Of a stretch of 64,000 bases of DNA, positions 36,236 to 50,064 are shown piece by piece. The notes beneath the pieces were generated by a model. It had not been told where the DNA came from. It ran no database searches and saw only the letters and a list, made by a program, of their open reading frames with translations. The number at the start of each line of letters is the position of its first letter. The first letter of the stretch is position 1. Both the position numbers and the translations under genes were made by a program. This DNA comes from Nematostella vectensis (Eukaryota > Cnidaria > Anthozoa > Actiniaria > Edwardsiidae), in the NCBI RefSeq assembly GCF_932526225.1, contig NC_064048.1, forward strand, positions 11,415,665 through 11,479,664, written 5' to 3'.

Positions 36236-37940
36236 CTAGCAAGCTCATTTTGCTAGCTGTATATAATGCATATCAAGCCTGTATCTTTAGTATCCTGGAT
36301 CAGGTAGACGAACCTATGTCACACCACTTTTTTGATGAGTATTATAAAAAAATACTAAAAAACGTTATCTTGAACTGTGTAAAAAAAAAAAAAAAAAAAA
36401 AAAAACCATAGAGAAAAAAAAAGGCCATTGGCCTGGGATCGAACCCGGCCTAAAGAACAAAACGGAAACCATACATACGGATTACCCAATCGGTATGGCA
36501 GCACAAGGCTTTTACGGAAGGCTGTAAAGAACCCGAAGGCCCCAAGCACCGATATTTCCGGCGAATATGCTGTACAACACTCTTGCAAGGTATTCCAACC
36601 CGCGCATTAATGGGGAGGACAATAACCAGGATCCCAGGCCTGTAATACGGTTACGCCACGCACAGCTCGCTGAGATATAGGATGAAAAAAAATACAGGTC
36701 TATGTGGGCGTTTTGGGTCCCTTGGGGGCTCGCTATGTCGGCGTGGCATCGTAACGCACGCGGGCGCATTGTCTTTTATTGTGTACAGAATGTCTCTGTC
36801 GTTTTTTGCTTTACTTTTAGTTTTGCTTTATTTTTATTATTATTTTTTTTTAGTCTTTTTATTTGCAGTTCTATGTACAGTATTTGACCATAGCTATGAT
36901 AACAATTTTTCAAAATTATTGTAACCAACTATTGTAACCAATTATCGCAAACCAACTTGACTGCAAAACACTATTAGACATTTCTTTCATGTGACTGCGA
37001 AGTTGACATGTCAACATCTAGAGGGGCTTCACCCAACAAGGAATCATGGGGGACCATGAAAGCACGGTGTCGCGGAAAATTTTCCTGCCCCATTTATCAG
37101 GAACATCTGTGCAGCCGATGCCCTTAGTTGGATGGGGTGCACAGGTGCTTTGGGTATGGCCCTGTAGATGGCACAGTGACCACAAGATGTATCTGAATAA
37201 AACTGTATACTTATTTAAAATTTTAAAAACATGTGAGTGTTACTTACTTAGTTACAGTAGTTCTTTTGAATATTATTATTTACGTGTATAATTTAGATGA
37301 GTAATAAATACTTCTCATTTGTCTCGTAGAGCTCGTATCGTTCCTCCTAAATAACAAACAAAATAATGTGTGTTATTATCTTGGTTCAAAGGAATCTACA
37401 GTAGTTTTGTAATCAAATAATTGTTTTACTATTAACACGCTTGTTCTTTCAACCAGTTTGTTGGTCTCACAAATAGACTTTTAATAAACTTGTATCCCTC
37501 CCCTCTCCACTCATTAAAGGGGCAGCGTCATGGCACTGCGCATGTCTGGAGTCAGTGTTTCTTGTAGGCTTTCGATTGTCTACACACAGTTGAACTTTAA
37601 TAGTTGTCAATGCTTTGTTAAAATAATATTCGATATTTTACTGAATGTTTATTGACAGTTTGTGGGCATTTCCTTTGAATTTAAGTCTTCCACATGGACC
37701 AAAGGCTCTTAGGTCAACATTAGAATTTGACTGAAATTCATTGTGTCCTGGCCGGAGAGCTATTGCAAAGCTCTTCATCACACTGCACTTTTAAGCATAT
37801 TCTATGTATGCTTCTTTGTACAAAATGTACCCCTCCTAATAAAACATTAAAGATCACATAACTTGTTTACTTCCTCGACTCTTTGCTTTTTATTTTTGTT
37901 CTCTTACTAGGAAAATATCGAATACAAATAATCAGTAAAG
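36236..37940. repeat. Satellite unit 22 (1,705 bp)
   Basis: Poly(A) 25. E-to-K variant, TTGGTTC at 37386 and TTTCGATTG near 37573; all three are shared with unit 25. Confidence 0.95.
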
Positions 37941-38081
37941 CTAGCAAGCTCATTTTGCTAGCTGTATATAATGCATATCAAGCCTGTATCTTTAGTATCC
38001 TGGATCAGGTAGACGAACCTATGTCACACCACTTTTTTGATGAGTATTATAAAAAAAATACTAAAAAACGTTATCTTGAAC

Positions 38082-38115
<34 letters not shown>

Positions 38116-39649
38116 CATAGAGAAAAAAAAAGGCCATTGGCCTGGGATCGAACCCGGCCTAAAGAACAAAACGGAAACCATACATACGGATTTCCCAATC
38201 GGTATGGCAGCACAAGGCTTTTACGGAAGGCTGTAAAGAACCCGAAGGCCCCAAGCACCGATATTTCCGGCGAATATGCTGTACAACACTCTTGCAAGGT
38301 ATTCCAACCCGCGCATTAATGGGGAGGACAATAACCAGGATCCCAGGCCTGTAATACGGTTACGCCACGCACAGCTCGCTGAGATATAGGATGAAAAAAA
38401 ATACAGGTCTATGTGGGCGTTTTGGGTCCCTTGGGGGCTCGCTATGTCGGCGTGGCATCGTAACGCACGCGGGCGCATTGTCTTTTATTGTGTACAGAAT
38501 GTCTCTGTCGTTTTTTGCTTTACTTTTAGTTTTGCTTTATTTTTATTATTATTTTTTTTTAGTCTTTTTATTTGCAGTTCTATGTACAGTATTTGACCAT
38601 AGCTATGATAACAATTTTTCAAAATTATTGTAACCAACTATTGTAACCAATTATCGCAAACCAACTTGACTGCAAAACACTATTAGACATTTCTTTCATG
38701 TGACTGCGAAGTTGACATGTCAACATCTAGAGGGGCTTCACCCAACAAGGAATCATGGGGGACCATGAAAGCACGGTGTCGCGGAAAATTTTCCTGCCCC
38801 ATTTATCAGGAACATCTGTGCAGCCGATGCCCTTAGTTGGATGGGGTGCACAGGTGCTTTGGGTATGGCCCTGTAGATGGCACAGTGACCACAAGATGTA
38901 TCTGAATGAAACTGTATACTTATTTAAAATTTTAAAAACATGTGAGTGTTACTTACTTAGTTACAGTAGTTCTTTTGAATATTATTATTTACGTGTATAA
39001 TTTAGATGAGTAATAAATACTTCTCATTTGTCTCGTAGAGCTCGTATCGTTCCTCCTAAATAACAAACAAAATAATGTGTGTTATTATATTGGTGCAAAG
39101 GAATCTACAGTAGTTTTGTAATCAAATAATTGTTTTACTATTAACACGCTTGTTCTTTCAACCAGTTTGTTGGTCTCACAAATAGACTTTTAATAAACTT
39201 GTATCCCTCCCCTCTCCACTCATTAAAGGGGCAGCGTCATGGCACTGCGCATGTCTGGAGTCAGTGTTTCTTGTAGGCTTTCAATTGTCTACACACAGTT
39301 GAACTTTAATAGTTGTCAATGCTTTGTTAAAATAATATTCGATATTTTACTGAATGTTTATTGACAGTTTGTGGGCATTTCCTTTGAATTTAAGTCTTCC
39401 ACATGGACCAAAGGCTCTTAGGTCAACATTAGAATTTGACTGAAATTCATTGTGTCCTGGCCGGAGAGCTATTGCAAAGCTCTTCATCACACTGCACTTT
39501 TAAGCATATTCTATGTATGCTTCTTTGTACAGAATCTACCCCTCCTAATAAAACATTAAAGATCACATAACTTGTTTACTTCCTCGACTCTTTGCTTTTT
39601 ATTTTTGTTCTCTTACTAGGAAAATATCGAATACAAATAATCAGTAAAG
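37941..39649. repeat. Satellite unit 23 (1,709 bp)
   Basis: Poly(A) 29, ACATA junction, extra A in the AT dyad. GGATTTCCC at 38193, TTATATTGG at 39089 and ACAGAATCTACC at 39532 are all shared with unit 26, about 5,120 bp away. Confidence 0.95.
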
Positions 39650-41354
39650 CTAGCAAGCTCATTTTGCTAGCTGTATATAATGCATATCAAGCCTGTATCT
39701 TTAGTATCCTGGATCAGGTAGACGAACCTATGTCACACCACTTTTTTGATGAGTATTATAAAAAAATACTAAAAAACGTTATCTTGAACTGTGTAAAAAA
39801 AAAAAAAAAAAAAAAAAAACCATAGAGAAAAAAAAAGGCCATTGGCCTGGGATCGAACCCGGCCTAAAGAACAAAACGGAAACCATACATACGGATTACC
39901 CAATCGGTATGGCAGCACAAGGCTTTTACGGAAGGCTGTAAAGAACCCGAAGGCCCCAAGCACCGATATTTCCGGCGAATATGCTGTACAACACTCTTGC
40001 AAGGTATTCCAACCCGCGCATTAATGGGGAGGACAATAACCAGGATCCCAGGCCTGTAATACGGTTACGCCACGCACAGCTCGCTGAGATATAGGATGAA
40101 AAAAAATACAGGTCTATGTGGGCGTTTTGGGTCCCTTGGGGGCTCGCTATGTCGGCGTGGCATCGTAACGCACGCGGGCGCATTGTCTTTTATTGTGTAC
40201 AGAATGTCTCTGTCGTTTTTTGCTTTACTTTTAGTTTTGCTTTATTTTTATTATTATTTTTTTTTAGTCTTTTTATTTGCAGTTCTATGTACAGTATTTG
40301 ACCATAGCTATGATAACAATTTTTCAAAATTATTGTAACCAACTATTGTAACCAATTATCGCAAACCAACTTGACTGCAAAACACTATTAGACATTTCTT
40401 TCATGTGACTGCGAAGTTGACATGTCAACATCTAGAGGGGCTTCACCCAACAAGGAATCATGGGGGACCATGAAAGCACGGTGTCGCGGAAAATTTTCCT
40501 GCCCCATTTATCAGGAACATCTGTGCAGCCGATGCCCTTAGTTGGATGGGGTGCACAGGTGCTTTGGGTATGGCCCTGTAGATGGCACAGTGACCACAAG
40601 ATGTATCTGAATAAAACTGTATACTTATTTAAAATTTTAAAAACATGTGAGTGTTACTTACTTAGTTACAGTAGTTCTTTTGAATATTATTATTTACGTG
40701 TATAATTTAGATGAGTAATAAATACTTCTCATTTGTCTCGTAGAGCTCGTATCGTTCCTCCTAAATAACAAACAAAATAATGTGTGTTATTATCTTGGTG
40801 CAAAGGAATCTACAGTAGTTTTGTAATCAAATAATTGTTTTACTATTAACACGCTTGTTCTTTCAACCAGTTTGTTGGTCTCACAAATAGACTTTTAATA
40901 AACTTGTATCCCTCCCCTCTCCACTCATTAAAGGGGCAGCGTCATGGCACTGCGCATGTCTGGAGTCAGTGTTTCTTGTAGGCTTTCGATTGTCTACACA
41001 CAGTTGAACTTTAATAGTTGTCAATGCTTTGTTAAAATAATATTCGATATTTTACTGAATGTTTATTGACAGTTTGTGGGCATTTCCTTTGAATTTAAGT
41101 CTTCCACATGGACCAAAGGCTCTTAGGTCAACATTAGAATTTGACTGAAATTCATTGTGTCCTGGCCGGAGAGCTATTGCAAAGCTCTTCATCACACTGC
41201 ACTTTTAAGCATATTCTATGTATGCTTCTTTGTACAAAATGTACCCCTCCTAATAAAACATTAAAGATCACATAACTTGTTTACTTCCTCGACTCTTTGC
41301 TTTTTATTTTTGTTCTCTTACTAGGAAAATATCGAATACAAATAATCAGTAAAG
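39650..41354. repeat. Satellite unit 24 (1,705 bp)
   Basis: Poly(A) 25. E-to-K variant and TTTCGATTG near 40987, as in units 20, 22 and 25, but with the majority TTGGTGC. Confidence 0.95.
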
Positions 41355-41495
41355 CTAGCAAGCTCATTTTGCTAGCTGTATATAATGCATATCAAGCCTG
41401 TATCTTTAGTATCCTGGATCAGGTAGACGAACCTATGTCACACCACTTTTTTGATGAGTATTATAAAAAAAATACTAAAAAACGTTATCTTGAAC

Positions 41496-41527
<32 letters not shown>

Positions 41528-43061
41528 CATAGAGAAAAAAAAAGGCCATTGGCCTGGGATCGAACCCGGCCTAAAGAACAAAACGGAAACCATACATACG
41601 GATTACCCAATCGGTATGGCAGCACAAGGCTTTTACGGAAGGCTGTAAAGAACCCGAAGGCCCCAAGCACCGATATTTCCGGCGAATATGCTGTACAACA
41701 CTCTTGCAAGGTATTCCAACCCGCGCATTAATGGGGAGGACAATAACCAGGATCCCAGGCCTGTAATACGGTTACGCCACGCACAGCTCGCTGAGATATA
41801 GGATGAAAAAAAATACAGGTCTATGTGGGCGTTTTGGGTCCCTTGGGGGCTCGCTATTTCGGCGTGGCATCGTAACGCACGCGGGCGCATTGTCTTTTAT
41901 TGTGTACAGAATGTCTCTGTCGTTTTTTGCTTTACTTTTAGTTTTGCTTTATTTTTATTATTATTTTTTTTTAGTCTTTTTATTTGCAGTTCTATGTACA
42001 GTATTTGACCATAGCTATGATAACAATTTTTCAAAATTATTGTAACCAACTATTGTAACCAATTATCGCAAACCAACTTGACTGCAAAACACTATTAGAC
42101 ATTTCTTTCATGTGACTGCGAAGTTGACATGTCAACATCTAGAGGGGCTTCACCCAACAAGGAATCATGGGGGACCATGAAAGCACGGTGTCGCGGAAAA
42201 TTTTCCTGCCCCATTTATCAGGAACATCTGTGCAGCCGATGCCCTTAGTTGGATGGGGTGCACAGGTGCTTTGGGTATGGCCCTGTAGATGGCACAGTGA
42301 CCACAAGATGTATCTGAATAAAACTGTATACTTATTTAAAATTTTAAAAACATGTGAGTGTTACTTACTTAGTTACAGTAGTTCTTTTGAATATTATTAT
42401 TTACGTGTATAATTTAGATGAGTAATAAATACTTCTCATTTGTCTCGTAGAGCTCGTATCGTTCCTCCTAAATAACAAACAAAATAATGTGTGTTATTAT
42501 CTTGGTTCAAAGGAATCTACAGTAGTTTTGTAATCAAATAATTGTTTTACTATTAACACGCTTGTTCTTTCAACCAGTTTGTTGGTCTCACAAATAGACT
42601 TTTAATAAACTTGTATCCCTCCCCTCTCCACTCATTAAAGGGGCAGCGTCATGGCACTGCGCATGTCTGGAGTCAGTGTTTCTTGTAGGCTTTCGATTGT
42701 CTACACACAGTTGAACTTTAATAGTTGTCAATGCTTTGTTAAAATAATATTCGATATTTTACTGAATGTTTATTGACAGTTTGTGGGCATTTCCTTTGAA
42801 TTTAAGTCTTCCACATGGACCAAAGGCTCTTAGGTCAACATTAGAATTTGACTGAAATTCATTGTGTCCTGGCCGGAGAGCTATTGCAAAGCTCTTCATC
42901 ACACTGCACTTTTAAGCATATTCTATGTATGCTTCTTTGTACAAAATGTACCCCTCCTAATAAAACATTAAAGATCACATAACTTGTTTACTTCCTCGAC
43001 TCTTTGCTTTTTATTTTTGTTCTCTTACTAGGAAAATATCGAATACAAATAATCAGTAAAG
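41355..43061. repeat. Satellite unit 25 (1,707 bp)
   Basis: Poly(A) 27, ACATA junction, extra A in the AT dyad. E-to-K variant, TTGGTTC at 42507 and TTTCGATTG near 42694, as in unit 22. GCTATTTCGG near 41859 is private. Confidence 0.95.
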
Positions 43062-43202
43062 CTAGCAAGCTCATTTTGCTAGCTGTATATAATGCATATC
43101 AAGCCTGTATCTTTAGTATCCTGGATCAGGTAGACGAACCTATGTCACACCACTTTTTTGATGAGTATTATAAAAAAAATACTAAAAAACGTTATCTTGA
43201 AC

Positions 43203-43235
<33 letters not shown>

Positions 43236-44769
43236 CATAGAGAAAAAAAAAGGCCATTGGCCTGGGATCGAACCCGGCCTAAAGAACAAAACGGAAACCA
43301 TACATACGGATTTCCCAATCGGTATGGCAGCACAAGGCTTTTACGGAAGGCTGTAAAGAACCCGAAGGCCCCAAGCACCGATATTTCCGGCGAATATGCT
43401 GTACAACACTCTTGCAAGGTATTCCAACCCGCGCATTAATGGGGAGGACAATAACCAGGATCCCAGGCCTGTAATACGGTTACGCCACGCACAGCTCGCT
43501 GAGATATAGGATGAAAAAAAATACAGGTCTATGTGGGCGTTTTGGGTCCCTTGGGGGCTCGCTATGTCGGCGTGGCATCGTAACGCACGCGGGCGCATTG
43601 TCTTTTATTGTGTACAGAATGTCTCTGTCGTTTTTTGCTTTACTTTTAGTTTTGCTTTATTTTTATTATTATTTTTTTTTAGTCTTTTTATTTGCAGTTC
43701 TATGTACAGTATTTGACCATAGCTATGATAACAATTTTTCAAAATTATTGTAACCAACTATTGTAACCAATTATCGCAAACCAACTTGACTGCAAAACAC
43801 TATTAGACATTTCTTTCATGTGACTGCGAAGTTGACATGTCAACATCTAGAGGGGCTTCACCCAACAAGGAATCATGGGGGACCATGAAAGCACGGTGTC
43901 GCGGAAAATTTTCCTGCCCCATTTATCAGGAACATCTGTGCAGCCGATGCCCTTAGTTGGATGGGGTGCACAGGTGCTTTGGGTATGGCCCTGTAGATGG
44001 CACAGTGACCACAAGATGTATCTGAATGAAACTGTATACTTATTTAAAATTTTAAAAACATGTGAGTGTTACTTACTTAGTTACAGTAGTTCTTTTGAAT
44101 ATTATTATTTACGTGTATAATTTAGATGAGTAATAAATACTTCTCATTTGTCTCGTAGAGCTCGTATCGTTCCTCCTAAATAACAAACAAAATAATGTGT
44201 GTTATTATATTGGTGCAAAGGAATCTACAGTAGTTTTGTAATCAAATAATTGTTTTACTATTAACACGCTTGTTCTTTCAACCAGTTTGTTGGTCTCACA
44301 AATAGACTTTTAATAAACTTGTATCCCTCCCCTCTCCACTCATTAAAGGGGCAGCGTCATGGCACTGCGCATGTCTGGAGTCAGTGTTTCTTGTAGGCTT
44401 TCAATTGTCTACACACAGTTGAACTTTAATAGTTGTCAATGCTTTGTTAAAATAATATTCGATATTTTACTGAATGTTTATTGACAGTTTGTGGGCATTT
44501 CCTTTGAATTTAAGTCTTCCACATGGACCAAAGGCTCTTAGGTCAACATTAGAATTTGACTGAAATTCATTGTGTCCTGGCCGGAGAGCTATTGCAAAGC
44601 TCTTCATCACACTGCACTTTTAAGCATATTCTATGTATGCTTCTTTGTACAGAATCTACCCCTCCTAATAAAACATTAAAGATCACATAACTTGTTTACT
44701 TCCTCGACTCTTTGCTTTTTATTTTTGTTCTCTTACTAGGAAAATATCGAATACAAATAATCAGTAAAG
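43062..44769. repeat. Satellite unit 26 (1,708 bp)
   Basis: Poly(A) 28, ACATA junction. Copy of the unit 23 subfamily: GGATTTCCC at 43313, TTATATTGG at 44209 and ACAGAATCTACC at 44652. Confidence 0.95.
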
Positions 44770-44909
44770 CTAGCAAGCTCATTTTGCTAGCTGTATATAA
44801 TGCATATCAAGCCTGTATCTTTAGTATCCTGGATCAGGTAGACGAACCTATGTCACACCACTTTTTTGATGAGTATTATAAAAAAATACTAAAAAACGTT
44901 ATCTTGAAC

Positions 44910-44940
<31 letters not shown>

Positions 44941-46475
44941 CCATAGAGAAAAAAAAAGGCCATTGGCCTGGGATCGAACCCGGCCTAAAGAACAAAACGG
45001 AAACCATACATACGGATTACCCAATCGGTATGGCAGCACAAGGCTTTTACGGAAGGCTGTAAAGAACCCGAAGGCCCCAAGCACCGATATTTCCGGCGAA
45101 TATGCTGTACAACACTCTTGCAAGGTATTCCAACCCGCGCATTAATGGGGAGGACAATAACCAGGATCCCAGGCCTGTAATACGGTTACGCCACGCACAG
45201 CTCGCTGAGATATAGGATGAAAAAAAATACAGGTCTATGTGGGCGTTTTGGGTCCCTTGGGGGCTCGCTATGTCGGCGTGGCATCGTAACGCACGCGGGC
45301 GCATTGTCTTTTATTGTGTACAGAATGTCTCTGTCGTTTTTTGCTTTACTTTTAGTTTTGCTTTATTTTTATTATTATTTTTTTTTAGTCTTTTTATTTG
45401 CAGTTCTATGTACAGTATTTGACCATAGCTATGATAACAATTTTTCAAAATTATTGTAACCAACTATTGTAACCAATTATCGCAAACCAACTTGACTGCA
45501 AAACACTATTAGACATTTCTTTCATGTGACTGCGAAGTTGACATGTCAACATCTAGAGGGGCTTCACCCAACAAGGAATCATGGGGGACCATGAAAGCAC
45601 GGTGTCGCGGAAAATTTTCCTGCCCCATTTATCAGGAACATCTGTGCAGCCGATGCCCTTAGTTGGATGGGGTGCACAGGTGCTTTGGGTATGGCCCTGT
45701 AGATGGCACAGTGACCACAAGATGTATCTGAATGAAACTGTATACTTATTTAAAATTTTAAAAACATGTGAGTGTTACTTACTTAGTTACAGTAGTTCTT
45801 TTGAATATTATTATTTACGTGTATAATTTAGATGAGTAATAAATACTTCTCATTTGTCTCGTAGAGCTCGTATCGTTCCTCCTAAATAACAAACAAAATA
45901 ATGTGTGTTATTATCTTGGTGCAAAGGAATCTACAGTAGTTTTGTAATCAAATAATTGTTTTATTATTAACACGCTTGTTCTTTCAACCAGTTTGTTGGT
46001 CTCACAAATAGACTTTTAATAAACTTGTATCCCTCCCCTCTCCACTCATTAAAGGGGCAGCGTCATGGCACTGCGCATGTCTGGAGTCAGTGTTTCTTGT
46101 AGGCTTTCAATTGTCTACACACAGTTGAACTTTAATAGTTGTCAATGCTTTGTTAAAATAATATTCGATATTTTACTGAATGTTTATTGACAGTTTGTGG
46201 GCATTTCCTTTGAATTTAAGTCTTCCACATGGACCAAAGGCTCTTAGGTCAACATTAGAATTTGACTGAAATTCATTGTGTCCTGGCCGGAGAGCTATTG
46301 CAAAGCTCTTCATCACACTGCACTTTTAAGCATATTCTATGTATGCTTCTTTGTACAGAATATACCCCTCCTAATAAAACATTAAAGATCACATAACTTG
46401 TTTACTTCCTCGACTCTTTGCTTTTTATTTTTGTTCTCTTACTAGGAAAATATCGAATACAAATAATCAGTAAAG
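44770..46475. repeat. Satellite unit 27 (1,706 bp)
   Basis: Poly(A) 26. ACAGAATATACC near 46357 starts the group shared by units 27, 28, 30 and 31. TTTTATTATTAAC near 45963 is private. Confidence 0.95.
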
Positions 46476-46615
46476 CTAGCAAGCTCATTTTGCTAGCTGT
46501 ATATAATGCATATCAAGCCTGTATCTTTAGTATCCTGGATCAGGTAGACGAACCTATGTCACACCACTTTTTTGATGAGTATTATAAAAAAATACTAAAA
46601 AACGTTATCTTGAAC

Positions 46616-46647
<32 letters not shown>

Positions 46648-48183
46648 CCATAGAGAAAAAAAAAGGCCATTGGCCTGGGATCGAACCCGGCCTAAAGAAC
46701 AAAACGGAAACCATACATACGGATTACCCAATCGGTATGGCAGCACAAGGCTTTTACGGAAGGCTGTAAAGAACCCGAAGGCCCCAAGCACCGATATTTC
46801 CGGCGAATATGCTGTACAACACTCTTGCAAGGTATTCCAACCCGCGCATTAATGGGGAGGACAATAACCAGGATCCCAGGCCTGTAATACGGTTACGCCA
46901 CGCACAGCTCGCTGAGATATAGGATGAAAAAAAATACAGGTCTATGTGGGCGTTTTGGGTCCCTTGGGGGCTCGCTATGTCGGCGTGGCATCGTAACGCA
47001 CGCGGGCGCATTGTCTTTTATTGTGTACAGAATGTCTCTGTCGTTTTTTGCTTTACTTTTAGTTTTGCTTTATTTTTATTATTATTTTTTTTTTAGTCTT
47101 TTTATTTGCAGTTCTATGTACAGTATTTGACCATAGCTATGATAACAATTTTTCAAAATTATTGTAACCAACTATTGTAACCAATTATCGCAAACCAACT
47201 TGACTGCAAAACACTATTAGACATTTCTTTCATGTGACTGCGAAGTTGACATGTCAACATCTAGAGGGGCTTCACCCAACAAGGAATCATGGGGGACCAT
47301 GAAAGCACGGTGTCGCGGAAAATTTTCCTGCCCCATTTATCAGGAACATCTGTGCAGCCGATGCCCTTAGTTGGATGGGGTGCACAGGTGCTTTGGGTAT
47401 GGCCCTGTAGATGGCACAGTGACCACAAGATGTATCTGAATGAAACTGTATACTTATTTAAAATTTTAAAAACATGTGAGCGTTACTTACTTAGTTACAG
47501 TAGTTCTTTTGAATATTATTATTTACGTGTATAATTTAGATGAGTAATAAATACTTCTCATTTGTCTCGTAGAGCTCGTATCGTTCCTCCTAAATAACAA
47601 ACAAAATAATGTGTGTTATTATCTTGGTGCAAAGGAATCTACAGTAGTTTTGTAATCAAATAATTGTTTTACTATTAACACGCTTGTTCTTTCAACCAGT
47701 TTGTTGGTCTCACAAATAGACTTTTAATAAACTTGTATCCCTCCCCTCTCCACTCATTAAAGGGGCAGCGTCATGGCACTGCGCATGTCTGGAGTCAGTG
47801 TTTCTTGTAGGCTTTCAATTGTCTACACACAGTTGAACTTTAATAGTTGTCAATGCTTTGTTAAAATAATATTCGATATTTTACTGAATGTTTATTGACA
47901 GTTTGTGGGCATTTCCTTTGAATTTAAGTCTTCCACATGGACCAAAGGCTCTTAGGTCAACATTAGAATTTGACTGAAATTCATTGTGTCCTGGCCGGAG
48001 AGCTATTGCAAAGCTCTTCATCACACTGCACTTTTAAGCATATTCTATGTATGCTTCTTTGTACAGAATATACCCCTCCTAATAAAACATTAAAGATCAC
48101 ATAACTTGTTTACTTCCTCGACTCTTTGCTTTTTATTTTTGTTCTCTTACTAGGAAAATATCGAATACAAATAATCAGTAAAG
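46476..48183. repeat. Satellite unit 28 (1,708 bp)
   Basis: Poly(A) 27, T10 tract. GTGAGCGTTAC at 47481 is shared with unit 30, and ACAGAATATACC near 48064 with units 27, 30 and 31. Confidence 0.95.
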
Positions 48184-48323
48184 CTAGCAAGCTCATTTTG
48201 CTAGCTGTATATAATGCATATCAAGCATGTATCTTTAGTATCCTGGATCAGGTAGACGAACCTATGTCACACCACTTTTTTGATGAGTATTATAAAAAAA
48301 TACTAAAAAACGTTATCTTGAAC

Positions 48324-48354
<31 letters not shown>

Positions 48355-49888
48355 CAATAGAGAAAAAAAAAGGCCATTGGCCTGGGATCGAACCCGGCCT
48401 AAAGAACAAAACGGAAACCATACATACGGATTACCCAATCGGTATGGCAGCACAAGGCTTTTACGGAAGGCTGTAAAGAACCTGAAGGCCCCAAGCACCG
48501 ATATTTCCGGCGAATATGCTGTACAACACTCTTGCAAGGTATTCCAACCCGCGAATTAATGGGGAGGACAATAACCAGGATCCCAGGCCTGTAATACGGT
48601 TACGCCACGCACAGCTCGCTGAGATATAGGATGAAAAAAAATACAGGTCTATGTGGGCGTTTTGGGTCCCTTGGGGGCTCGCTATGTCGGCGTGGCATCG
48701 TAACGCACGCGGGCGCATTGTCTTTTATTGTGTACAGAATGTCTCTGTCGTTTTTTGCTTTACTTTTAGTTTTGCTTTATTTTTATTATTATTTTTTTTA
48801 GTCTTTTTATTTGCAGTTCTATGTACAGTATTTGACCATAGCTATGATAACAATTTTTCAAAATTATTGTAACCAACTATTGTAACCAATTATCGCAAAC
48901 CAACTTGACTGCAAAACACTATTAGACATTTCTTTCATGTGACTGCGAAGTTGACATGTCAACATCTAGAGGGGCTTCACCCAACAAGGAATCATGGGGG
49001 ACCATGAAAGCACGGTGTCGCGGAAAATTTTCCTGCCCCATTTATCAGGAACATCTGTGCAGCCGATGCCCTTAGTTGGATGGGGTGCACAGGTGCTTTG
49101 GGTATGGCCCTGTAGATGGCACAGTGACCACAAGATGTATCTGAATGAAACTGTATACTTATTTAAAATTTTAAAAACATGTGAGTGTTACTTACTTAGT
49201 TACAGTAGTTCTTTTGAATATTATTATTTACGTGTATAATTTAGATGAGTAATAAATACTTCTCATTTGTCTCGTAGAGCTCGTATCGTTCCTCCTAAAT
49301 AACAAACAAAATAATGTGTGTTATTATCTTGGTGCAAAGGAATCTACAGTAGTTTTGTAATCAAATAATTGTTTTACTATTAACACGCTTGTTCTTTCAA
49401 CCAGTTTGTTGGTCTCACAAATAGACTTTTAATAAACTTGTATCCCTCCCCTCTCCACTCATTAAAGGGGCAGCGTCATGGCACTGCGCATGTCTGGAGT
49501 CAGTGTTTCTTGTAGGCTTTCAATTGTCTACACACAGTTGAACTTTAATAGTTGTCAATGCTTTGTTAAAATAATATTCGATATTTTACTGAATGTTTAT
49601 TGACAGTTTGTGGGCATTTCCTTTGAATTTAAGTCTTCCACATGGACCAAAGGCTCTTAGGTCAACATTAGAATTTGACTGAAATTCATTGTGTCCTGGC
49701 CGGAGAGCTATTGCAAAGCTCTTCATCACACTGCACTTTTAAGCATATTCTATGTATGCTTCTTTGTACAAAATGTACCCCTCCTAATAAAACATTAAAG
49801 ATCACATAACTTGTTTACTTCCTCGACTCTTTGCTTTTTATTTTTGTTCTCTTACTAGGAAAATATCGAATACAAATAATCAGTAAAG
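48184..49888. repeat. Satellite unit 29 (1,705 bp)
   Basis: Poly(A) 26, ACAATA junction and GCGAATTAAT near 48554, both shared with unit 31. T8 tract. CAAGCATGTA near 48227 and CCTGAAGG at 48483 (CpG to TG) are private. Confidence 0.95.
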
Positions 49889-50028
49889 CTAGCAAGCTCA
49901 TTTTGCTAGCTGTATATAATGCATATCAAGCCTGTATCTTTAGTATCCTGGATCAGGTAGACGAACCTATGTCACACCACTTTTTTGATGAGTATTATAA
50001 AAAAATACTAAAAAACGTTATCTTGAAC

Positions 50029-50064
<36 letters not shown>

